Positions 1-10,580 of a stretch of 64,000 nucleotides of DNA are shown here, one piece after another. The first letter of the stretch is position 1. Every line of letters begins with the position of its first letter. The stretch spans positions 372,001 to 436,000 of the forward strand of contig NZ_VLLR01000001.1 of assembly GCF_007570935.1 (NCBI RefSeq), read 5' to 3'. The position numbers were made by a program, and so were the translations under genes. The notes beneath the pieces are model-generated. The model made no database searches and was not told where the DNA came from. It saw only the letters and a program-made list of their open reading frames with translations. The DNA is from Lactobacillus sp. LL6. GTDB taxonomy: Bacteria > Bacillota > Bacilli > Lactobacillales > Lactobacillaceae.

Positions 1-102
1 TTCACTACTTATGGTGAAATTGGTGTTCAAGTATGGATCAATCGTGGCGAAGTATTACCTACTAAGAATACTTCAAAGCCAGCGAAGGGAGGAAACAAGT
101 AA
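1..102 (+). CDS. rpsC: 30S ribosomal protein S3, C-terminal end (partial)
   Basis: The first 33 codons read as the C-terminal tail of S3, with the characteristic [18 protein letters not shown] stretch followed by a basic tail and TAA at 100-102. S3 lines the mRNA entry tunnel of the small subunit. The 5' part lies outside the window. The stop overlaps the rplP start (TAATG), the usual rpsC-rplP arrangement of the S10 operon. Confidence 0.93.
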   Translation, partial: FTTYGEIGVQVWINRGEVLPTKNTSKPAKGGNK

Positions 103-542
103 TGCCTTTAGTACCAAAGCGAGTAAAACACCGTCGTGAATTCCGTGGTAAGATGCGTGGTGCTGCTAAAGGTGGTAAGACTATTGCCTTTGGTGAATAT
201 GGATTACAAGCTCTCGAATCTCACTGGATTACTAACCGTCAAATCGAAGCTGCCCGTGTTGCAATGACTCGTTACATGAAGCGTGGCGGTAAGGTTTGGA
301 TCAGAATTTTCCCTCAAAAGTCATACACTGCTAAAGGTGTAGGTGTACGTATGGGTTCTGGTAAAGGTGCACCAGCTGGTTGGGTAGCTGTAGTTAAGAG
401 AGAAAAGATTTTGTTTGAAATTGGTGGCGTTTCTGAAGAAGTTGCTCGTGAAGCTTTAAGACTTGCTTCAACTAAGTTGCCAATTAAGACTAAGTTTGTG
501 ACTAGAAGTTCGGAAGTAGGTGGCAATTCTAATGAAGGCTAA
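102..542 (+). CDS. rplP: 50S ribosomal protein L16
   Basis: The 146-residue product begins [20 protein letters not shown] and has the normal length and basic composition of L16, which sits near the A-site tRNA elbow and the central protuberance. The start overlaps the rpsC stop and the end overlaps rpmC by 11 bases, so translation is probably coupled within the S10 operon. Confidence 0.97.
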   Translation: MPLVPKRVKHRREFRGKMRGAAKGGKTIAFGEYGLQALESHWITNRQIEAARVAMTRYMKRGGKVWIRIFPQKSYTAKGVGVRMGSGKGAPAGWVAVVKREKILFEIGGVSEEVAREALRLASTKLPIKTKFVTRSSEVGGNSNEG

Positions 543-729
543 AGATATCAGAGCATTAACCACTGATCAAATGTTAGAAAAGGAAAAGCAATATAAGGAA
601 GAACTTTTCAATTTGCGTTTCCAACAAGCAACGGGTCAATTAGAAAATACCGCTCGCTTGAGCAAAGTCCGCAAGAATATCGCTAGAATTAAGACTATTC
701 TTAGCGAAAAAGCGTTAGAAGAAAATTAG
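532..729 (+). CDS. rpmC: 50S ribosomal protein L29
   Basis: The 65-residue product starts [14 protein letters not shown], the usual L29 beginning; an in-frame upstream ATG at 520 would add four non-conserved residues and lacks a good ribosome site. L29 is a two-helix protein beside the polypeptide exit tunnel, near the SRP and trigger factor docking site. It overlaps the end of rplP. Confidence 0.95.
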   Translation: MKAKDIRALTTDQMLEKEKQYKEELFNLRFQQATGQLENTARLSKVRKNIARIKTILSEKALEEN

Positions 730-747
730 TGGAAGGGAGCTATTAAC

Positions 748-1014
748 TTGAGCGAATCAAACGAAAGAAATCGTCGTCACGTATATCAAGGACGTGTAGT
801 TTCTGATAAGATGGATAAGACAATTACTGTTGTCGTAGACACTTACAAGAACCACCCTGTTTACAATAAGCGTATTAAGTACTCAAAGAAGTACTACGCA
901 CAAGACGAAAATAACGAAGCTAAAGTTGGCGATACTGTTCGTATCATGGAAACCCGTCCATTATCTCGTACAAAGCGCTTCCGTTTAGTTAAGATTGTTA
1001 AGAAATCTGTTTAA
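748..1014 (+). CDS. rpsQ: 30S ribosomal protein S17
   Basis: The 88-residue S17 starts at TTG 748, preceded by GGAAGGGA at 731-738. It contains the family core [16 protein letters not shown] and ends in a basic segment. S17 is an OB-fold primary binder of 16S rRNA. It follows rpmC by 18 bases, as in other Firmicutes spc operons. Confidence 0.96.
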   Translation: MSESNERNRRHVYQGRVVSDKMDKTITVVVDTYKNHPVYNKRIKYSKKYYAQDENNEAKVGDTVRIMETRPLSRTKRFRLVKIVKKSV

Positions 1015-1046
1015 TTTTGCGGATTTAGTGAGGGGAGGATTATACA

Positions 1047-1415
1047 GTGATTCAAAACGAATCTCGTTTAAAGGTTGCTGATAACTCTGGTGCCAGAGAA
1101 CTTTTAGTTATTAGAGTCTTAGGTGGTTCAAAGCGTAAGACTGGTAACATTGGTGACATTGTTGTAGCCACTGTTAAACAAGCAACACCAGGTGGCGTTG
1201 TCAAAAAGGGTGACGTCGTAAAAGCTGTCATTGTCAGAACAAAATCAGGCGCACGTCGTGAAGATGGTTCATACATCAAGTTCGACGAAAATGCTGGCGT
1301 AGTTATTAATGCAGATAAGAGCCCACGCGGTACTCGTATCTTTGGGCCAGTTGCACGTGAGTTACGTGAGCACGACTTTATGAAGATCGTCTCTCTTGCT
1401 CCTGAAGTCTTATAA
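1047..1415 (+). CDS. rplN: 50S ribosomal protein L14
   Basis: The 122-residue L14 starts at GTG 1047 after the GGGGAGG box near 1032. It shows the family signature around residues 60-80 ([14 protein letters not shown]) and the normal length. L14 contacts both subunits in the intersubunit bridge region. Same spc operon as its neighbours. Confidence 0.97.
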   Translation: MIQNESRLKVADNSGARELLVIRVLGGSKRKTGNIGDIVVATVKQATPGGVVKKGDVVKAVIVRTKSGARREDGSYIKFDENAGVVINADKSPRGTRIFGPVARELREHDFMKIVSLAPEVL

Positions 1416-1434
1416 TTGTTAGTGAGGTGCACTG

Positions 1435-1668
1435 ATGTTTGTTAAAACTGGTGACAAGGTAAAAGTTATTGCCGGAAAAGATAAAGGTAAAGAAGGTATT
1501 GTTCTTTCAGTTAACGCTAAGAAGAACCGTGTAGTTGTTAAGGGCGTTAATATGATTAAGAAACACCAAAAGCCTTCACAAACCAACGCAAATGGTGGCG
1601 TAGTTGAATCTGAAGGTTCAATTCACGCATCAAATGTTAAGGTTATTTCAAAGGCAGAAAGTAAGTAA
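1435..1668 (+). CDS. rplX: 50S ribosomal protein L24
   Basis: A 77-residue L24 with an N-terminal KOW motif ([17 protein letters not shown]) and conserved [10 protein letters not shown] segment. L24 initiates large-subunit assembly at the 5' end of 23S rRNA. It starts at ATG 1435 after GAGGTG. It is shorter than the Bacillus homologue but typical of lactobacilli. Confidence 0.96.
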   Translation: MFVKTGDKVKVIAGKDKGKEGIVLSVNAKKNRVVVKGVNMIKKHQKPSQTNANGGVVESEGSIHASNVKVISKAESK

Positions 1669-1685
1669 TAGAGGGGAGGACACAC

Positions 1686-2228
1686 ATGGCAAGTTATTTA
1701 GCTCAAGAATACAAAGAAAAGGTTATGCCTGCATTAGAAGAAAAGTTTGACTACAAGTCAGTAATGCAAGTACCAAAGATCGATAAGATCGTATTGAACA
1801 TGGGTGTTGGTGATGCTGTTTCCAACGCTAAGAACTTAGATGAAGCAGTTGAAGAATTAACTTTGATCTCAGGTCAAAAACCATTGATCACTAAAGCAAA
1901 GAAGTCAATCGCTAACTTCCGTTTACGTGAAGGTATGTCTATCGGTGCTAAGGTAACCCTTAGAGGTGATAGAATGTATGATTTCTTGTATAAGTTAATC
2001 AATGTTTCTCTTCCACGTGTTCGTGACTTCCGCGGTGTTTCATCTCGTTCATTTGATGGTCGTGGTAATTACACTTTAGGTATCAAGGAACAATTGATTT
2101 TCCCAGAAATCGACTTCGATAAGGTAAACCGTACTAGAGGTTTAGATGTTGTTATTGTTACTACTGCCAACACTGATGAAGAAGCTCGTGAACTTTTAGG
2201 TCAATTTGGTATGCCTTTTGCAAAGTAA
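1686..2228 (+). CDS. rplE: 50S ribosomal protein L5
   Basis: The 180-residue L5 carries the family signature [16 protein letters not shown] and the conserved [10 protein letters not shown] and [15 protein letters not shown] segments. L5 binds 5S rRNA and forms the bridge to S13. A GAGGGGAGG box precedes ATG 1686. Complete and normal in length. Confidence 0.98.
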   Translation: MASYLAQEYKEKVMPALEEKFDYKSVMQVPKIDKIVLNMGVGDAVSNAKNLDEAVEELTLISGQKPLITKAKKSIANFRLREGMSIGAKVTLRGDRMYDFLYKLINVSLPRVRDFRGVSSRSFDGRGNYTLGIKEQLIFPEIDFDKVNRTRGLDVVIVTTANTDEEARELLGQFGMPFAK

Positions 2229-2240
2229 TGGAGGACATTA

Positions 2241-2426
2241 ATGGCTAAAACATCACAAAAAATTAGAAATCATCGTCCTGCTAAGTTCTCTTCACGCGAA
2301 TATACACGTTGCGAGAGATGTGGTCGTCCACACTCCGTATACCGTAAATTCGGTTTATGCCGTATTTGCTTAAAGGAATTAGCACACAAGGGTCAAATCC
2401 CTGGTCTTAAAAAGGCTAGTTGGTAG
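2241..2426 (+). CDS. rpsN: 30S ribosomal protein S14, zinc-binding type
   Basis: This 61-residue protein is the short zinc form of S14, with CERCGR and CRICLK supplying four cysteines. The zinc form is the usual Firmicutes spc-operon copy; a longer zinc-free paralogue, if present, is elsewhere. S14 is needed for late assembly of the 30S head. Confidence 0.97.
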   Translation: MAKTSQKIRNHRPAKFSSREYTRCERCGRPHSVYRKFGLCRICLKELAHKGQIPGLKKASW

Positions 2427-2450
2427 TATACGGTTAGGAGGATAGCATAA

Positions 2451-2849
2451 ATGGTCATGACAGATCCGATCGCAGATTACTTGACTAGAATCAGAAATGC
2501 TAACATGGCAAAGCACGATTCAGTTGAAATTCCTGCATCAAACATGAAGAAATCTATTTCAGAAATTTTGAAGAATGAAGGTTTCATTCGCGATTACGAA
2601 GTTGCAGATGATAACAAGCAAGGTGTCATCAAAGTTTTCTTGAAATATGGTCCAAACGGAGAACGTGTCATTTCAGGCTTAAAGCGTATTTCTAAGCCAG
2701 GTCTTAGAAACTATGTAAGTGCTGAAGACTTACCTAAGGTTCTTAATGGTTTAGGTATTGCCATCGTTTCTACTTCTGCTGGTGTTATTACCGATAAAGA
2801 AGCTAGACAAAAGAACGTTGGCGGCGAAGTTATCGCTTACGTTTGGTAA
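2451..2849 (+). CDS. rpsH: 30S ribosomal protein S8
   Basis: The 132-residue S8 begins [18 protein letters not shown] and ends in the conserved GGEVIAYVW tail. ATG 2451 lies nine bases after GGAGG; ATG 2457 is an alternative two codons in. S8 is a primary 16S rRNA binder and in many bacteria represses its own spc operon through an mRNA mimic. Confidence 0.97.
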   Translation: MVMTDPIADYLTRIRNANMAKHDSVEIPASNMKKSISEILKNEGFIRDYEVADDNKQGVIKVFLKYGPNGERVISGLKRISKPGLRNYVSAEDLPKVLNGLGIAIVSTSAGVITDKEARQKNVGGEVIAYVW

Positions 2850-2873
2850 TTCTGACAGAAAGGAGAACAATCA

Positions 2874-3404
2874 ATGAGCCGTATCGGTTTAAAGACTATT
2901 GAAGTCCCTGACAGTGTCACTGTTACCAAGGAAGGCGACAACATTACTGTTAAGGGCCCTAAGGGTGAATTAACTAGATACTTTGATCCAAAGATTACTT
3001 TTAATCAAGAAGATGGTCAAATTAACTTTACTCGTTCAAGTGAAAGTGATAAAGCACTTCACGGTACTGAAAGAGCTAACTTGGCTTCTATGATCGAAGG
3101 TGTAGTTGATGGCTACAAGAAGACTTTGAAGTTAATCGGTGTTGGTTACCGTGCACAAGCTCAAGGTAGCAAGTTAACTTTAAATGTTGGTTACTCACAC
3201 CCAGTTGTAATGACTGCTCCTGAAGGAGTTTCAGTAAAGACACCTTCAGCAACTGACATTGAAGTTGAAGGTATTTCAAAGCAAGCTGTTGGTCAATTTG
3301 CAGCTGAAATCCGCGACGTACGTCCACCAGAACCTTACAAGGGTAAAGGTATTCGTTACACTGACGAATATGTACGTCGTAAGGAAGGTAAGACTGGTAA
3401 GTAA
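2874..3404 (+). CDS. rplF: 50S ribosomal protein L6
   Basis: The 176-residue L6 starts [12 protein letters not shown] and ends with the family signature around [11 protein letters not shown]. Two repeated alpha/beta domains are expected. L6 lies near the factor-binding site at the base of the L7/L12 stalk. A GAAAGGAG box precedes the ATG. Confidence 0.98.
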   Translation: MSRIGLKTIEVPDSVTVTKEGDNITVKGPKGELTRYFDPKITFNQEDGQINFTRSSESDKALHGTERANLASMIEGVVDGYKKTLKLIGVGYRAQAQGSKLTLNVGYSHPVVMTAPEGVSVKTPSATDIEVEGISKQAVGQFAAEIRDVRPPEPYKGKGIRYTDEYVRRKEGKTGK

Positions 3405-3427
3405 TAGTTAATTTTTGAGGTGAAATT

Positions 3428-3787
3428 GTGATTTCTAAACCAGATAAAAACAAATTACGCTTAAAGCGTCATAAACGTATTCGTGGTAAGATTTCTGGTA
3501 CTGCTGAGCGCCCACGCTTAAGTATTTTTCGTTCAAACAAAAACATCTACGCTCAATTAATTGATGACGTAGCGGGTGTAACGCTTGCAAGTGCCTCAAC
3601 TTTGGATAAGTCTGTATCTGAAGACGCAAACAAAGTAGAACAAGCTGCAGCTGTAGGTAAGGCAATTGCCGAAGCAGCTAAGGCTAAGAATATTACAAAC
3701 GTTGTATTTGATAGAAGTGGTTACTTATACCACGGCCGTATTTCAGCTTTGGCAGATGCCGCACGTGAAAACGGATTAGATTTCTAG
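3428..3787 (+). CDS. rplR: 50S ribosomal protein L18
   Basis: The 119-residue L18 starts at GTG 3428 with GAGGTG just upstream. It shows the [21 protein letters not shown]-terminus and the C-terminal [12 protein letters not shown] block. L18 helps bring 5S rRNA into the large subunit together with L5. Confidence 0.96.
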   Translation: MISKPDKNKLRLKRHKRIRGKISGTAERPRLSIFRSNKNIYAQLIDDVAGVTLASASTLDKSVSEDANKVEQAAAVGKAIAEAAKAKNITNVVFDRSGYLYHGRISALADAARENGLDF

Positions 3788-3803
3788 GAAAGGAGATTAA
3801 CAC

Positions 3804-4313
3804 ATGGCAAACCGCAACGATTCTCGCAATAATCGTAGAAACAAGGACGATATCGAAGATCAATTGGTAGCAATTAACCGTGTCACCAAGGTTGTTAAGG
3901 GTGGACAACGTATGAGATTTGCTGCCTTGGTAGTCGTTGGTGATAAAAAGGGTCGTGTAGGCTTTGGTACCGGTAAGGCACAAGAAGTTCCTGAAGCAAT
4001 CCGTAAGGCTGTTGAAGCTGGTAAGAAGAATATGATTAACGTTCCTAAGGTTGGTACTACTATTCCTCACGAAGTAATTGGTCACTACGGTTCCGGTAAC
4101 ATTTTGTTGAAGCCTGCTGAAGCTGGTTCTGGTGTTGCTGCTGGTGGTGCCGTACGTATCGTTATGGATATGGCTGGTATTGCAGACGTAACTTCAAAGT
4201 CACTTGGTTCAAACACTCCAATCAACGTTGTTCGTGCAACTATTGACGGTTTAAAGAAGCTTAGAACTAGCGAAGAAGTTAATAAGCTTCGCCAAGTAAA
4301 GAGCGCAGATTAG
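3804..4313 (+). CDS. rpsE: 30S ribosomal protein S5
   Basis: The 169-residue S5 has the double-stranded-RNA-binding-like N-terminal domain with [13 protein letters not shown] and FAALVVVGD, followed by the C-terminal domain with [13 protein letters not shown]5 affects decoding accuracy and helicase activity at the mRNA entrance. AAAGGAG precedes ATG 3804. Confidence 0.98.
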   Translation: MANRNDSRNNRRNKDDIEDQLVAINRVTKVVKGGQRMRFAALVVVGDKKGRVGFGTGKAQEVPEAIRKAVEAGKKNMINVPKVGTTIPHEVIGHYGSGNILLKPAEAGSGVAAGGAVRIVMDMAGIADVTSKSLGSNTPINVVRATIDGLKKLRTSEEVNKLRQVKSAD

Positions 4314-4324
4314 GGAGATTTTAG

Positions 4325-4510
4325 ATGACTGATTTAAAAGTTACTTTAATTAGAAGTGTTGCCCACCGTCTTCCAAACCAAAGAAAAGTTGTTAAAGCAC
4401 TCGGTTTGGGTAGAGTAAGCAGTACCGTTGTTCTTCCAGATAACGCTGCTACACGTGGTGCATTAATGAAAATTGCTCACTTAATCTCAGTTGAAGAGAT
4501 TAATAAATAA
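4325..4510 (+). CDS. rpmD: 50S ribosomal protein L30
   Basis: A 61-residue L30 starting [22 protein letters not shown], the usual beginning, only 11 bases after rpsE. L30 is a small single-domain protein of the 50S subunit. It precedes rplO as in other spc operons. Confidence 0.96.
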   Translation: MTDLKVTLIRSVAHRLPNQRKVVKALGLGRVSSTVVLPDNAATRGALMKIAHLISVEEINK

Positions 4511-4535
4511 GAATTATCAAGGAGGTGCCGATTTA

Positions 4536-4976
4536 ATGAAGCTTCATGAATTACATGCTGCTGAAGGTTCACGTCGCGCTAGAAAGCGTGTTGGTCGTGG
4601 TACTTCAAGTGGTTACGGTAAGACTTCTGGTCGTGGTCAAAAGGGTCAATTGGCTCGTCAAGGTGGCCACACTCGTTTAGGTTTTGAAGGTGGTCAAATG
4701 CCATTATTCAGAACTATGCCTAAGCGTGGTTTTAAGAATGTTAACCGTAAGGAATACGCAATTATTAACTTAGATGACTTAAACAAGTTTGAAGACGGCA
4801 GTGAAGTAACTGTTGAAAGTCTTAAAGAAAATGGCTTGGTAAAGAAAGAATTATCAGGTGTTAAGTTACTTGCTAACGGTGAATTAAAGACTAAGGTAAC
4901 TGTAAAAGTTAACAAAGTTTCAGCAGCTGCTAAAGAAGCAGTTGAAGCCGCTGGCGGAACTGTTGAGGTGATCTAA
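4536..4976 (+). CDS. rplO: 50S ribosomal protein L15
   Basis: The 146-residue L15 starts [20 protein letters not shown] at ATG 4536 behind a strong AAGGAGG. A longer in-frame start at 4491 would overlap rpmD and add non-conserved residues. The Gly/Arg-rich N-terminus threads into 23S rRNA. The TAA overlaps the secY start, implying coupling. Confidence 0.96.
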   Translation: MKLHELHAAEGSRRARKRVGRGTSSGYGKTSGRGQKGQLARQGGHTRLGFEGGQMPLFRTMPKRGFKNVNRKEYAIINLDDLNKFEDGSEVTVESLKENGLVKKELSGVKLLANGELKTKVTVKVNKVSAAAKEAVEAAGGTVEVI

Positions 4977-6271
4977 TGTTTTCGACCTTGAAGAACGCCT
5001 TTAAGGATAAAGAAATCAGAAATAAAATCTGGTTTACTCTATTTATTCTTTTGCTGTATCGCATCGGTGCTAATATAACAGTTCCAGGTGTTAATGCAAA
5101 GGCGATCACTCAAGTTGCGCAAACAGGTTTGGTCCCAATGTTGGATACTGTATCTGGTGGTGGACTAGACAATTATTCAATTTTTTCATTAGGTGTTTCT
5201 CCATATATTACTGCACAAATTGTTATTCAATTATTGCAGATGGACATTGTTCCTACGCTGGTTGAATGGGGAAAGCAAGGTGAAGTTGGTAGACGTAAAA
5301 CCAATCAAGTAACTCGTTGGTTAGCACTAGTTGTAGCTTTCGTGCAAAGTATTGGTATTACTCTTGGATTTAATGCTTTAACCCAAATGGGTTTAGTTAA
5401 GAATCAAACTCCACAAACCTATATTGAAATTGCCATTATTATGACAGCTGGTACAATGTTACTTACCTGGCTTGGTGATGAAATAACTGACAAAGGTTTA
5501 GGTAATGGTGTATCGGTAATCATTTTTGCAGGTATTATTGCAAGATTGCCTGCAGGATTATGGCAAATTTATAAAGAAGAAATTATCAATAATAGTGCTA
5601 GTGATCGTTGGCAAGGTATTTTGTTCTTCGTGGGAGTAATCGTAGCAATCCTTATAGTAACGCAACTTGTTACATGGGTTGAACAAGCTACTCGTCGTAT
5701 TCCAATTCAATATACTAGAAGAGCGACGGTTAGTGGTTCAGAAAGTTTTCTACCATTAAAGGTTAATGTTTCTGGAGTTATTCCGGTAATTTTTGCCAGT
5801 TCATTTATTATTACACCAGCAACAATCTTAATGGCCTTTCAAAGAAGCCATGGCGATCAACAATGGTTTAAAGTGTTAACTAACATCTTTAGCCTACAAA
5901 CAACTCCTGGAGTAATTATTTATACGCTATTAATTATTTTATTTACTTTCTTCTATGCTTTCGTTCAGGTTAACCCTGAGAAGCTAGCAGAAAACTTACA
6001 AAAACAGGGCGCATATATTCCTAGTGTTTGGCCAGGTAAAGATACTCAGAATTATATTTCAAAAATGTTAATGAAATTATCAACTGTTGGTTCAGTTTTC
6101 TTAGGTTTAGTTGCACTTTTACCACAGTTGGCTACTAACTTTTGGAACTTACCAAGTTCTATTGGTTTAGGCGGAACTAGTCTATTAATTGTAATAGGAG
6201 TAGTTCTTGAATTATCTCGTCAAATTAACGGATTGTTAATGAAGAGAGAATATGTTGGATTCATCAGATAG
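4976..6271 (+). CDS. secY: Protein translocase channel subunit SecY
   Basis: The 431-residue product is the pore of the Sec translocon. It begins with a short cytosolic segment and has the hydrophobic pattern of ten membrane spans, including the plug region near residues 50-65 and conserved [10 protein letters not shown] and [14 protein letters not shown] stretches. The partners are SecE (29.9 kb) and SecG. Its ATG overlaps rplO (TAATG), the standard spc-operon arrangement. Confidence 0.98.
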   Translation: MFSTLKNAFKDKEIRNKIWFTLFILLLYRIGANITVPGVNAKAITQVAQTGLVPMLDTVSGGGLDNYSIFSLGVSPYITAQIVIQLLQMDIVPTLVEWGKQGEVGRRKTNQVTRWLALVVAFVQSIGITLGFNALTQMGLVKNQTPQTYIEIAIIMTAGTMLLTWLGDEITDKGLGNGVSVIIFAGIIARLPAGLWQIYKEEIINNSASDRWQGILFFVGVIVAILIVTQLVTWVEQATRRIPIQYTRRATVSGSESFLPLKVNVSGVIPVIFASSFIITPATILMAFQRSHGDQQWFKVLTNIFSLQTTPGVIIYTLLIILFTFFYAFVQVNPEKLAENLQKQGAYIPSVWPGKDTQNYISKMLMKLSTVGSVFLGLVALLPQLATNFWNLPSSIGLGGTSLLIVIGVVLELSRQINGLLMKREYVGFIR

Positions 6272-6281
6272 GAACGTAAAA

Positions 6282-6938
6282 ATGATTAACTTAATTCTTT
6301 TAGGTTTGCCAGGTGCTGGTAAAGGAACAGCATCAGAGCGAATTGTTGATAAATATCACTTAACTCATATTTCAACTGGAGATATGTTTAGGGAAGCAAT
6401 GGCTAATGAGACCAAAGTAGGTCTTGAAGCTAAAAGTTATATCGACAAGGGTAATTTGGTACCAGACGAAGTTACTGCAAAGTTAGTAGAAGAGCGTTTA
6501 AGTCAACCTGATATTAAAGAAGGTTTTATCTTAGATGGTTTTCCTAGAACAACTGTACAAGCTGAACTTTTAGAAGGTATTACTAAGCGTCTTAACAAGC
6601 CATTAACTAATGTTATTTCACTTGAAGTAGACGAACAAACTTTGATTGACCGTTTGTCAGCAAGATACATGTGTAAAAATTGTGGTGCTACTTATAATAA
6701 GATTTCTAAGAAGCCTAAAGTAGAAGGAACTTGTGATCGTTGTGGTAGTCATGAATTTTATCAACGTGAAGATGACAAACCAGAAGTAGTTAAGAATCGT
6801 CTTGAAGTTAATGAAAAGATGAATGCACCTTTGAAGGACTTTTATGAAAAGAAAGGTTTGCTTACTGTAATTAATGGTGAACAAACTCCAGAGAAAGTCT
6901 TTGAAGATATTGATGCGGTATTAAGTAAGGACAAGTAA
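6282..6938 (+). CDS. adk: Adenylate kinase, zinc-containing LID
   Basis: The 218-residue enzyme interconverts ATP+AMP and 2 ADP. It shows the P-loop GLPGAGKGT at residues 8-16, the AMP-binding STGDMFR, the DGFPRT motif, and a long LID with four cysteines (CKNC and CDRC), so structural zinc is expected. ATG 6282 is preferred to an upstream ATG inside secY because it places the P-loop at the normal distance. It follows secY by 10 bases. Confidence 0.97.
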   Translation: MINLILLGLPGAGKGTASERIVDKYHLTHISTGDMFREAMANETKVGLEAKSYIDKGNLVPDEVTAKLVEERLSQPDIKEGFILDGFPRTTVQAELLEGITKRLNKPLTNVISLEVDEQTLIDRLSARYMCKNCGATYNKISKKPKVEGTCDRCGSHEFYQREDDKPEVVKNRLEVNEKMNAPLKDFYEKKGLLTVINGEQTPEKVFEDIDAVLSKDK

Positions 6939-6945
6939 TTTATAC

Positions 6946-6973
6946 TTGTATAATTACTATTCCGTGTTATAAT
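6946..6973 (+). promoter_or_regulatory. Candidate sigma-A promoter for infA-rpmJ-rpsM-rpsK-rpoA-rplQ
   Basis: TTGTAT at 6946-6951 and a perfect TATAAT at 6968-6973 are separated by 16 bases, in the gap between adk and infA. This would give the alpha operon an internal start in addition to readthrough from the spc operon. Confidence 0.65.
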
Positions 6974-7009
6974 TTCAAAGTATGACTGTTTAATTGCGGA
7001 GGAACAACT

Positions 7010-7231
7010 TTGGCAAAAGATGATGTCATTGAAGTAGAAGGTAAGGTAGTAGATACCTTACCTAATGCTATGTTTAAAGTTGAATTGGAAAACGGAGCAA
7101 TTATTTTGGCACATGTTTCCGGTAAAATTAGAATGCATTACATTCGTATTTTGCCTGGAGACCGTGTTACTGTTGAGTTGTCTCCATACGATTTAACTAA
7201 AGGTAGAATTACGTATCGGTTTATAAAGTAA
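7010..7231 (+). CDS. infA: Translation initiation factor IF-1
   Basis: The 73-residue IF-1 starts at TTG 7010 after GGAGGAAC, giving (M)[23 protein letters not shown]. It is a single OB-fold protein that binds the 30S A site during initiation. A TATAAT box lies about 37 bases upstream. It leads the alpha operon, a typical Firmicutes position. Confidence 0.97.
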   Translation: MAKDDVIEVEGKVVDTLPNAMFKVELENGAIILAHVSGKIRMHYIRILPGDRVTVELSPYDLTKGRITYRFIK

Positions 7232-7245
7232 TAACGGAGGTAAAC

Positions 7246-7362
7246 ATGAAGGTTAGACCATCTGTTAAACCAATGTGTGAACATTGTAAAGTTATTAAGA
7301 GACATGGCCGTGTTATGGTTATTTGCCCAGCAAATCCAAAGCACAAGCAACGTCAAGGTTAA
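7246..7362 (+). CDS. rpmJ: 50S ribosomal protein L36
   Basis: A 38-residue reading frame starting [19 protein letters not shown], preceded by CGGAGG. The ligands CEHC, C and H in ICPANPKH form the zinc-binding L36 signature. L36 stabilises 23S rRNA near helix 91. It sits between infA and rpsM as expected. Confidence 0.97.
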   Translation: MKVRPSVKPMCEHCKVIKRHGRVMVICPANPKHKQRQG

Positions 7363-7385
7363 AAATAAAATAGGAGGTGCAATTT

Positions 7386-7736
7386 ATGGCACGTATTGCT
7401 GGTGTTGACTTACCAAGAGACAAAAGAGTCGTTGTTGCATTAACATACATTTTTGGTATTGGTGAACCAACAGCTAAGAAGATTTGTGCAGATGCAGGTG
7501 TTTCTGAAGACATCCGTTCAAAGGATTTGACTCCAGAAGATCAAGAAAAGCTTCGTTCAGAAGTTGACAAGTACCGTGTTGAAGGTGACTTACGTCGTGA
7601 AATCAGCATGAACATTAAGCGTTTAGTTGATATTGGCTCATACCGTGGTATGCGTCACCGCCGTGGACTTCCAGTTCGTGGTCAAAACACTAAGAACAAT
7701 GCTCGTACTCGTAAGGGTACTAAGAGAAATCGTTAA
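7386..7736 (+). CDS. rpsM: 30S ribosomal protein S13
   Basis: The 116-residue S13 starts [22 protein letters not shown] 7386 lies after TAGGAGGTG, and an upstream in-frame GTG at 7377 overlaps that box, so is rejected. It has the helix-two-turn-helix region and a basic C-terminal tail ([14 protein letters not shown]) that contacts P-site tRNA. Confidence 0.97.
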   Translation: MARIAGVDLPRDKRVVVALTYIFGIGEPTAKKICADAGVSEDIRSKDLTPEDQEKLRSEVDKYRVEGDLRREISMNIKRLVDIGSYRGMRHRRGLPVRGQNTKNNARTRKGTKRNR

Positions 7737-7758
7737 TAAGTTATAAGGAGGTTTATTG

Positions 7759-8142
7759 ATGCCTAAAACAGCACGTAAGCGTCGTGTGAAGAAGCATGTC
7801 GAAAGCGGCGTTGCTCATATTCATTCTACGTTTAATAATACTTTAGTCATGATTACTGACGTTCAAGGTAATGCAGTTGCTTGGTCATCAGCTGGTGCAT
7901 TGGGCTTTAAGGGTAGTCGTAAGTCTACTCCATTCGCAGCTCAAATGGCAGCTGAAGCAGCAGCTAAGAGTGCAATGGACCAAGGTATGAAACATGTTGA
8001 AGTTTCTGTTAAAGGTCCTGGTGCTGGTCGTGAATCTGCTATTAGATCACTTCAAGCAACTGGTCTTGAAATTACTGCAATTCGTGACGTTACGCCAGTT
8101 CCCCACAATGGTTCCAGACCACCAAAACGTCGTCGTGTTTAA
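7759..8142 (+). CDS. rpsK: 30S ribosomal protein S11
   Basis: The 127-residue S11 begins [28 protein letters not shown] and ends with the family signature [20 protein letters not shown] 7759 is favoured over the adjacent TTG 7756. S11 forms part of the platform at the E site. Confidence 0.97.
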   Translation: MPKTARKRRVKKHVESGVAHIHSTFNNTLVMITDVQGNAVAWSSAGALGFKGSRKSTPFAAQMAAEAAAKSAMDQGMKHVEVSVKGPGAGRESAIRSLQATGLEITAIRDVTPVPHNGSRPPKRRRV

Positions 8143-8187
8143 TTTTGTCCTTAATATGGGACGTTGCGTTTTGAAAGGGGCCTAGTA

Positions 8188-9126
8188 ATGATTGAATTTG
8201 AAAAACCAAATATTACCGTTGTTGAACAAGAAGATTCTTACGGTAAGTTTGTTGTTGAACCACTTGAACGAGGCTTTGGTACAACTTTAGGTAATTCTTT
8301 ACGTAGAGTATTATTGACTTCGATTCCGGGTACAGGACTTGTTTACGTTCAAATTGATGGCGTTTTACACGAGTTCGCAACAGTTCCGGGTGTTAGAGAA
8401 GATGTAACCAAGATTATTCTTAACTTGAAGAAGCTTGAGTTAAAGTCTTTTTCTGATGAACAAAAGGTTATTGAGTTGGATGTTGAAGGTCCAGCTACTG
8501 TGACTGCTGATGATCTTAAAGTTGATGCGGATGTTCAAGTTTTGAATCCTGATCAATATATCTGTACCATTGCTGAAGGTGGACATTTGCATATGCAAAT
8601 CGCTGTTAAAAATGGCCGCGGTTATGTTCCTGCAAGTGACAATAAGAGTGAAGACATGCCAATTGGTGTTATTCCAGTTGATTCTCTTTTCTCACCAATT
8701 AAGAAAGTTAATTACCAAGTTGAATCAACTCGTGTTGGTAAGAGAGATGACTTTGACAAGCTCACTTTAGAGATTTGGACTGATGGTTCAATCAACCCTA
8801 ATGACGCCCTCAGTTTTGCTGCTAAAATTTTAGTAGAACACTTTAAGGTGTTTGAATCTGCTGACGCAAATGCTAAATTCAGCGAAGTAATGGTGGAAAA
8901 AGAAGACGATAAGAAAGAAAAGAAGCTTGAAATGACAATTGAAGAGCTTGATCTTTCAGTTCGTTCATATAACTGCCTAAAGCGTGCAGGTATTAATACT
9001 TTGCAAGAGTTAACTGATAAGACTGAAGCAGATATGATGCGTGTACGTAACTTGGGACGTAAATCATTGGAAGAAGTTAAGAACAAATTAGCAGACTTAG
9101 GACTTTCACTTCGTCAAGAAGATTAA
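8188..9126 (+). CDS. rpoA: DNA-directed RNA polymerase alpha subunit
   Basis: The 312-residue alpha subunit has the dimerisation N-terminal domain (residues 1 to about 230, including [14 protein letters not shown]) joined by an acidic linker to a C-terminal helix-hairpin-helix domain ([16 protein letters not shown] and [16 protein letters not shown]) that contacts UP elements and activators. ATG 8188 follows GAAAGGGG; an upstream ATG at 8164 adds non-conserved residues. Confidence 0.98.
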   Translation: MIEFEKPNITVVEQEDSYGKFVVEPLERGFGTTLGNSLRRVLLTSIPGTGLVYVQIDGVLHEFATVPGVREDVTKIILNLKKLELKSFSDEQKVIELDVEGPATVTADDLKVDADVQVLNPDQYICTIAEGGHLHMQIAVKNGRGYVPASDNKSEDMPIGVIPVDSLFSPIKKVNYQVESTRVGKRDDFDKLTLEIWTDGSINPNDALSFAAKILVEHFKVFESADANAKFSEVMVEKEDDKKEKKLEMTIEELDLSVRSYNCLKRAGINTLQELTDKTEADMMRVRNLGRKSLEEVKNKLADLGLSLRQED

Positions 9127-9155
9127 CTAAGTAGGCAAATAAAGGAGGCAAACTC

Positions 9156-9539
9156 ATGGCATACCGTAAATTAGGTCGCGATAGTGCACATAGAAAAGCA
9201 ATGCTTAGAGAAATGACTACTCAATTGATCATTAACGAACGCATTGTTACTACTGAAGCACGTGCCAAAGAAATTCGTAAGACAGCCGAAAAGATGATTA
9301 CCTTAGGTAAGCGTGGCGATTTAGCTGCTAGAAGAAAGGCTGCTGCATTTGTACGTGATGAAATTGCTGATGTTAAAGAAGAAAAAGATGCAGTTGTTGT
9401 TAAGTCAGCATTGCAAAAACTTTTCAGCGATATTGCACCTCGTTACAAGGATCGTAATGGTGGTTACACCAGAATTATGAAGTTAGCATTAGCTCGTAAA
9501 GGTGATGCTGCTCCAATGGTTATTCTTGAATTAGTTTAA
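9156..9539 (+). CDS. rplQ: 50S ribosomal protein L17
   Basis: The 127-residue L17 starts [24 protein letters not shown], the family signature. It sits near the exit tunnel. A strong AAAGGAGG precedes it. It closes the ribosomal run and is followed directly by an L17 downstream element RNA. Confidence 0.97.
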   Translation: MAYRKLGRDSAHRKAMLREMTTQLIINERIVTTEARAKEIRKTAEKMITLGKRGDLAARRKAAAFVRDEIADVKEEKDAVVVKSALQKLFSDIAPRYKDRNGGYTRIMKLALARKGDAAPMVILELV

Positions 9540-9573
9540 TTTATAGAATAACAAAAACTTAATAGCTATTAAG

Positions 9574-9670
9574 AATTATCCATGAAAGTGAGAATAAGCG
9601 CGATGATGATGGCGAAAGCTTAGTCTAGCTTAGATGATGACAATCATCCCTCTTCATGGGTGATTTTTTT
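9574..9670 (+). ncRNA. L17 downstream element (L17DE) RNA with terminator-like end
   Basis: The outer arms at 9575-9586 and 9652-9663 pair over 12 positions (two G.U) and are followed by a T run at 9664-9670. Between them are shorter inverted segments such as GATGATgacaATCATC. L17DE is a published conserved RNA motif found immediately 3' of the L17 gene in lactic acid bacteria and Listeria; position, size and architecture fit, though a covariance-model match was not run. It probably governs termination or readthrough into the ECF operon. Confidence 0.7.
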
Positions 9671-9728
9671 TACTCTTTTTTTGGTACAAACTGGTACAAT
9701 TAGAATATGTTTTAAGGTGGTGGATAAT

Positions 9729-10580
9729 ATGCCAAATAAAAATATAATTCAATTGCACAATGTAACTTTTACTTATCCAGGTAGTCATAAAGCTGCGATA
9801 GATAATTTAAATTTGAATATAGAAAAAGGATCTTGGACTACAATTATTGGACATAATGGTAGTGGCAAATCAACAATTACCAGACTGATTAATGGCTTAT
9901 TAGTTCCTGATAAGAGTGATGATACTTATATCGAAGTTGATGGAATTAAATTAACTGAAGATACTGTATGGGATATTAGAGATAGAGTTGGAATTGTTTT
10001 TCAAAATCCGGATAATCAGTTTGTTGGTGCTACAGTTGCTGATGATGTTGCGTTCGGACTTGAGAATCGTGGAGTTCCTCATCAAGAAATGCAAAAAATC
10101 GTGTCTGAGGCTATAAAAAGTGTTGGGATGTCTAATTATACTAATATGGAGCCATCCAATCTCTCAGGTGGTCAAAAACAGCGTGTAGCAATTGCGGGAG
10201 TTTTGGCAGTTAAACCTAAAATAATTATTTTAGATGAATCAACTTCAATGCTTGATCCCGAAGGTAGAGAACAAATTTTAACTATCATTAAGAATTTAAA
10301 GGAACAAAATAATTTAACAGTAATTTCAATTACTCATGATATTAATGAAGCCGCAATTGCAGATGAAGTAATAGTTTTAAATGATGGTAAGCTTATTTCT
10401 AAAGGGACACCTAAAGTTATTTTTACCAAAGATAAATTATTGCATGAGCTTGGTTTGGATATACCATTTGAATTTAAGCTTCGCCAAAAATTAATAGAAA
10501 AAGATATCTCTATTCCTAATGATATACAATCAGAGAAAGAGCTGGTGAAATATTTATGTCAATTAAATTCAACAATGTAG
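9729..10580 (+). CDS. ecfA1: Energy-coupling factor ATPase EcfA1
   Basis: The 283-residue ABC ATPase has Walker [11 protein letters not shown]-loop [10 protein letters not shown], signature LSGGQKQR and Walker B ending [10 protein letters not shown]; Ser after the catalytic Glu is usual for EcfA1. With EcfA2 and EcfT it energises interchangeable vitamin-binding S components (FolT at 48.2 kb is one). ATG 9729 lies after AAGGTGG; longer forms would begin inside the RNA element. Confidence 0.95.
   Translation: MPNKNIIQLHNVTFTYPGSHKAAIDNLNLNIEKGSWTTIIGHNGSGKSTITRLINGLLVPDKSDDTYIEVDGIKLTEDTVWDIRDRVGIVFQNPDNQFVGATVADDVAFGLENRGVPHQEMQKIVSEAIKSVGMSNYTNMEPSNLSGGQKQRVAIAGVLAVKPKIIILDESTSMLDPEGREQILTIIKNLKEQNNLTVISITHDINEAAIADEVIVLNDGKLISKGTPKVIFTKDKLLHELGLDIPFEFKLRQKLIEKDISIPNDIQSEKELVKYLCQLNSTM

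Noticed and set aside
1052-1432. Long minus-strand frame opposite rplN
   Set aside because: It mirrors a highly expressed gene with strongly biased codons, has no ribosome site and no recognisable protein content.
9672-9700. Promoter for ecfA1 built from TACAAT at 9695-9700
   Set aside because: The hexamer 17 bases upstream (ACTCTT) does not resemble a -35, and no TG extension is present.
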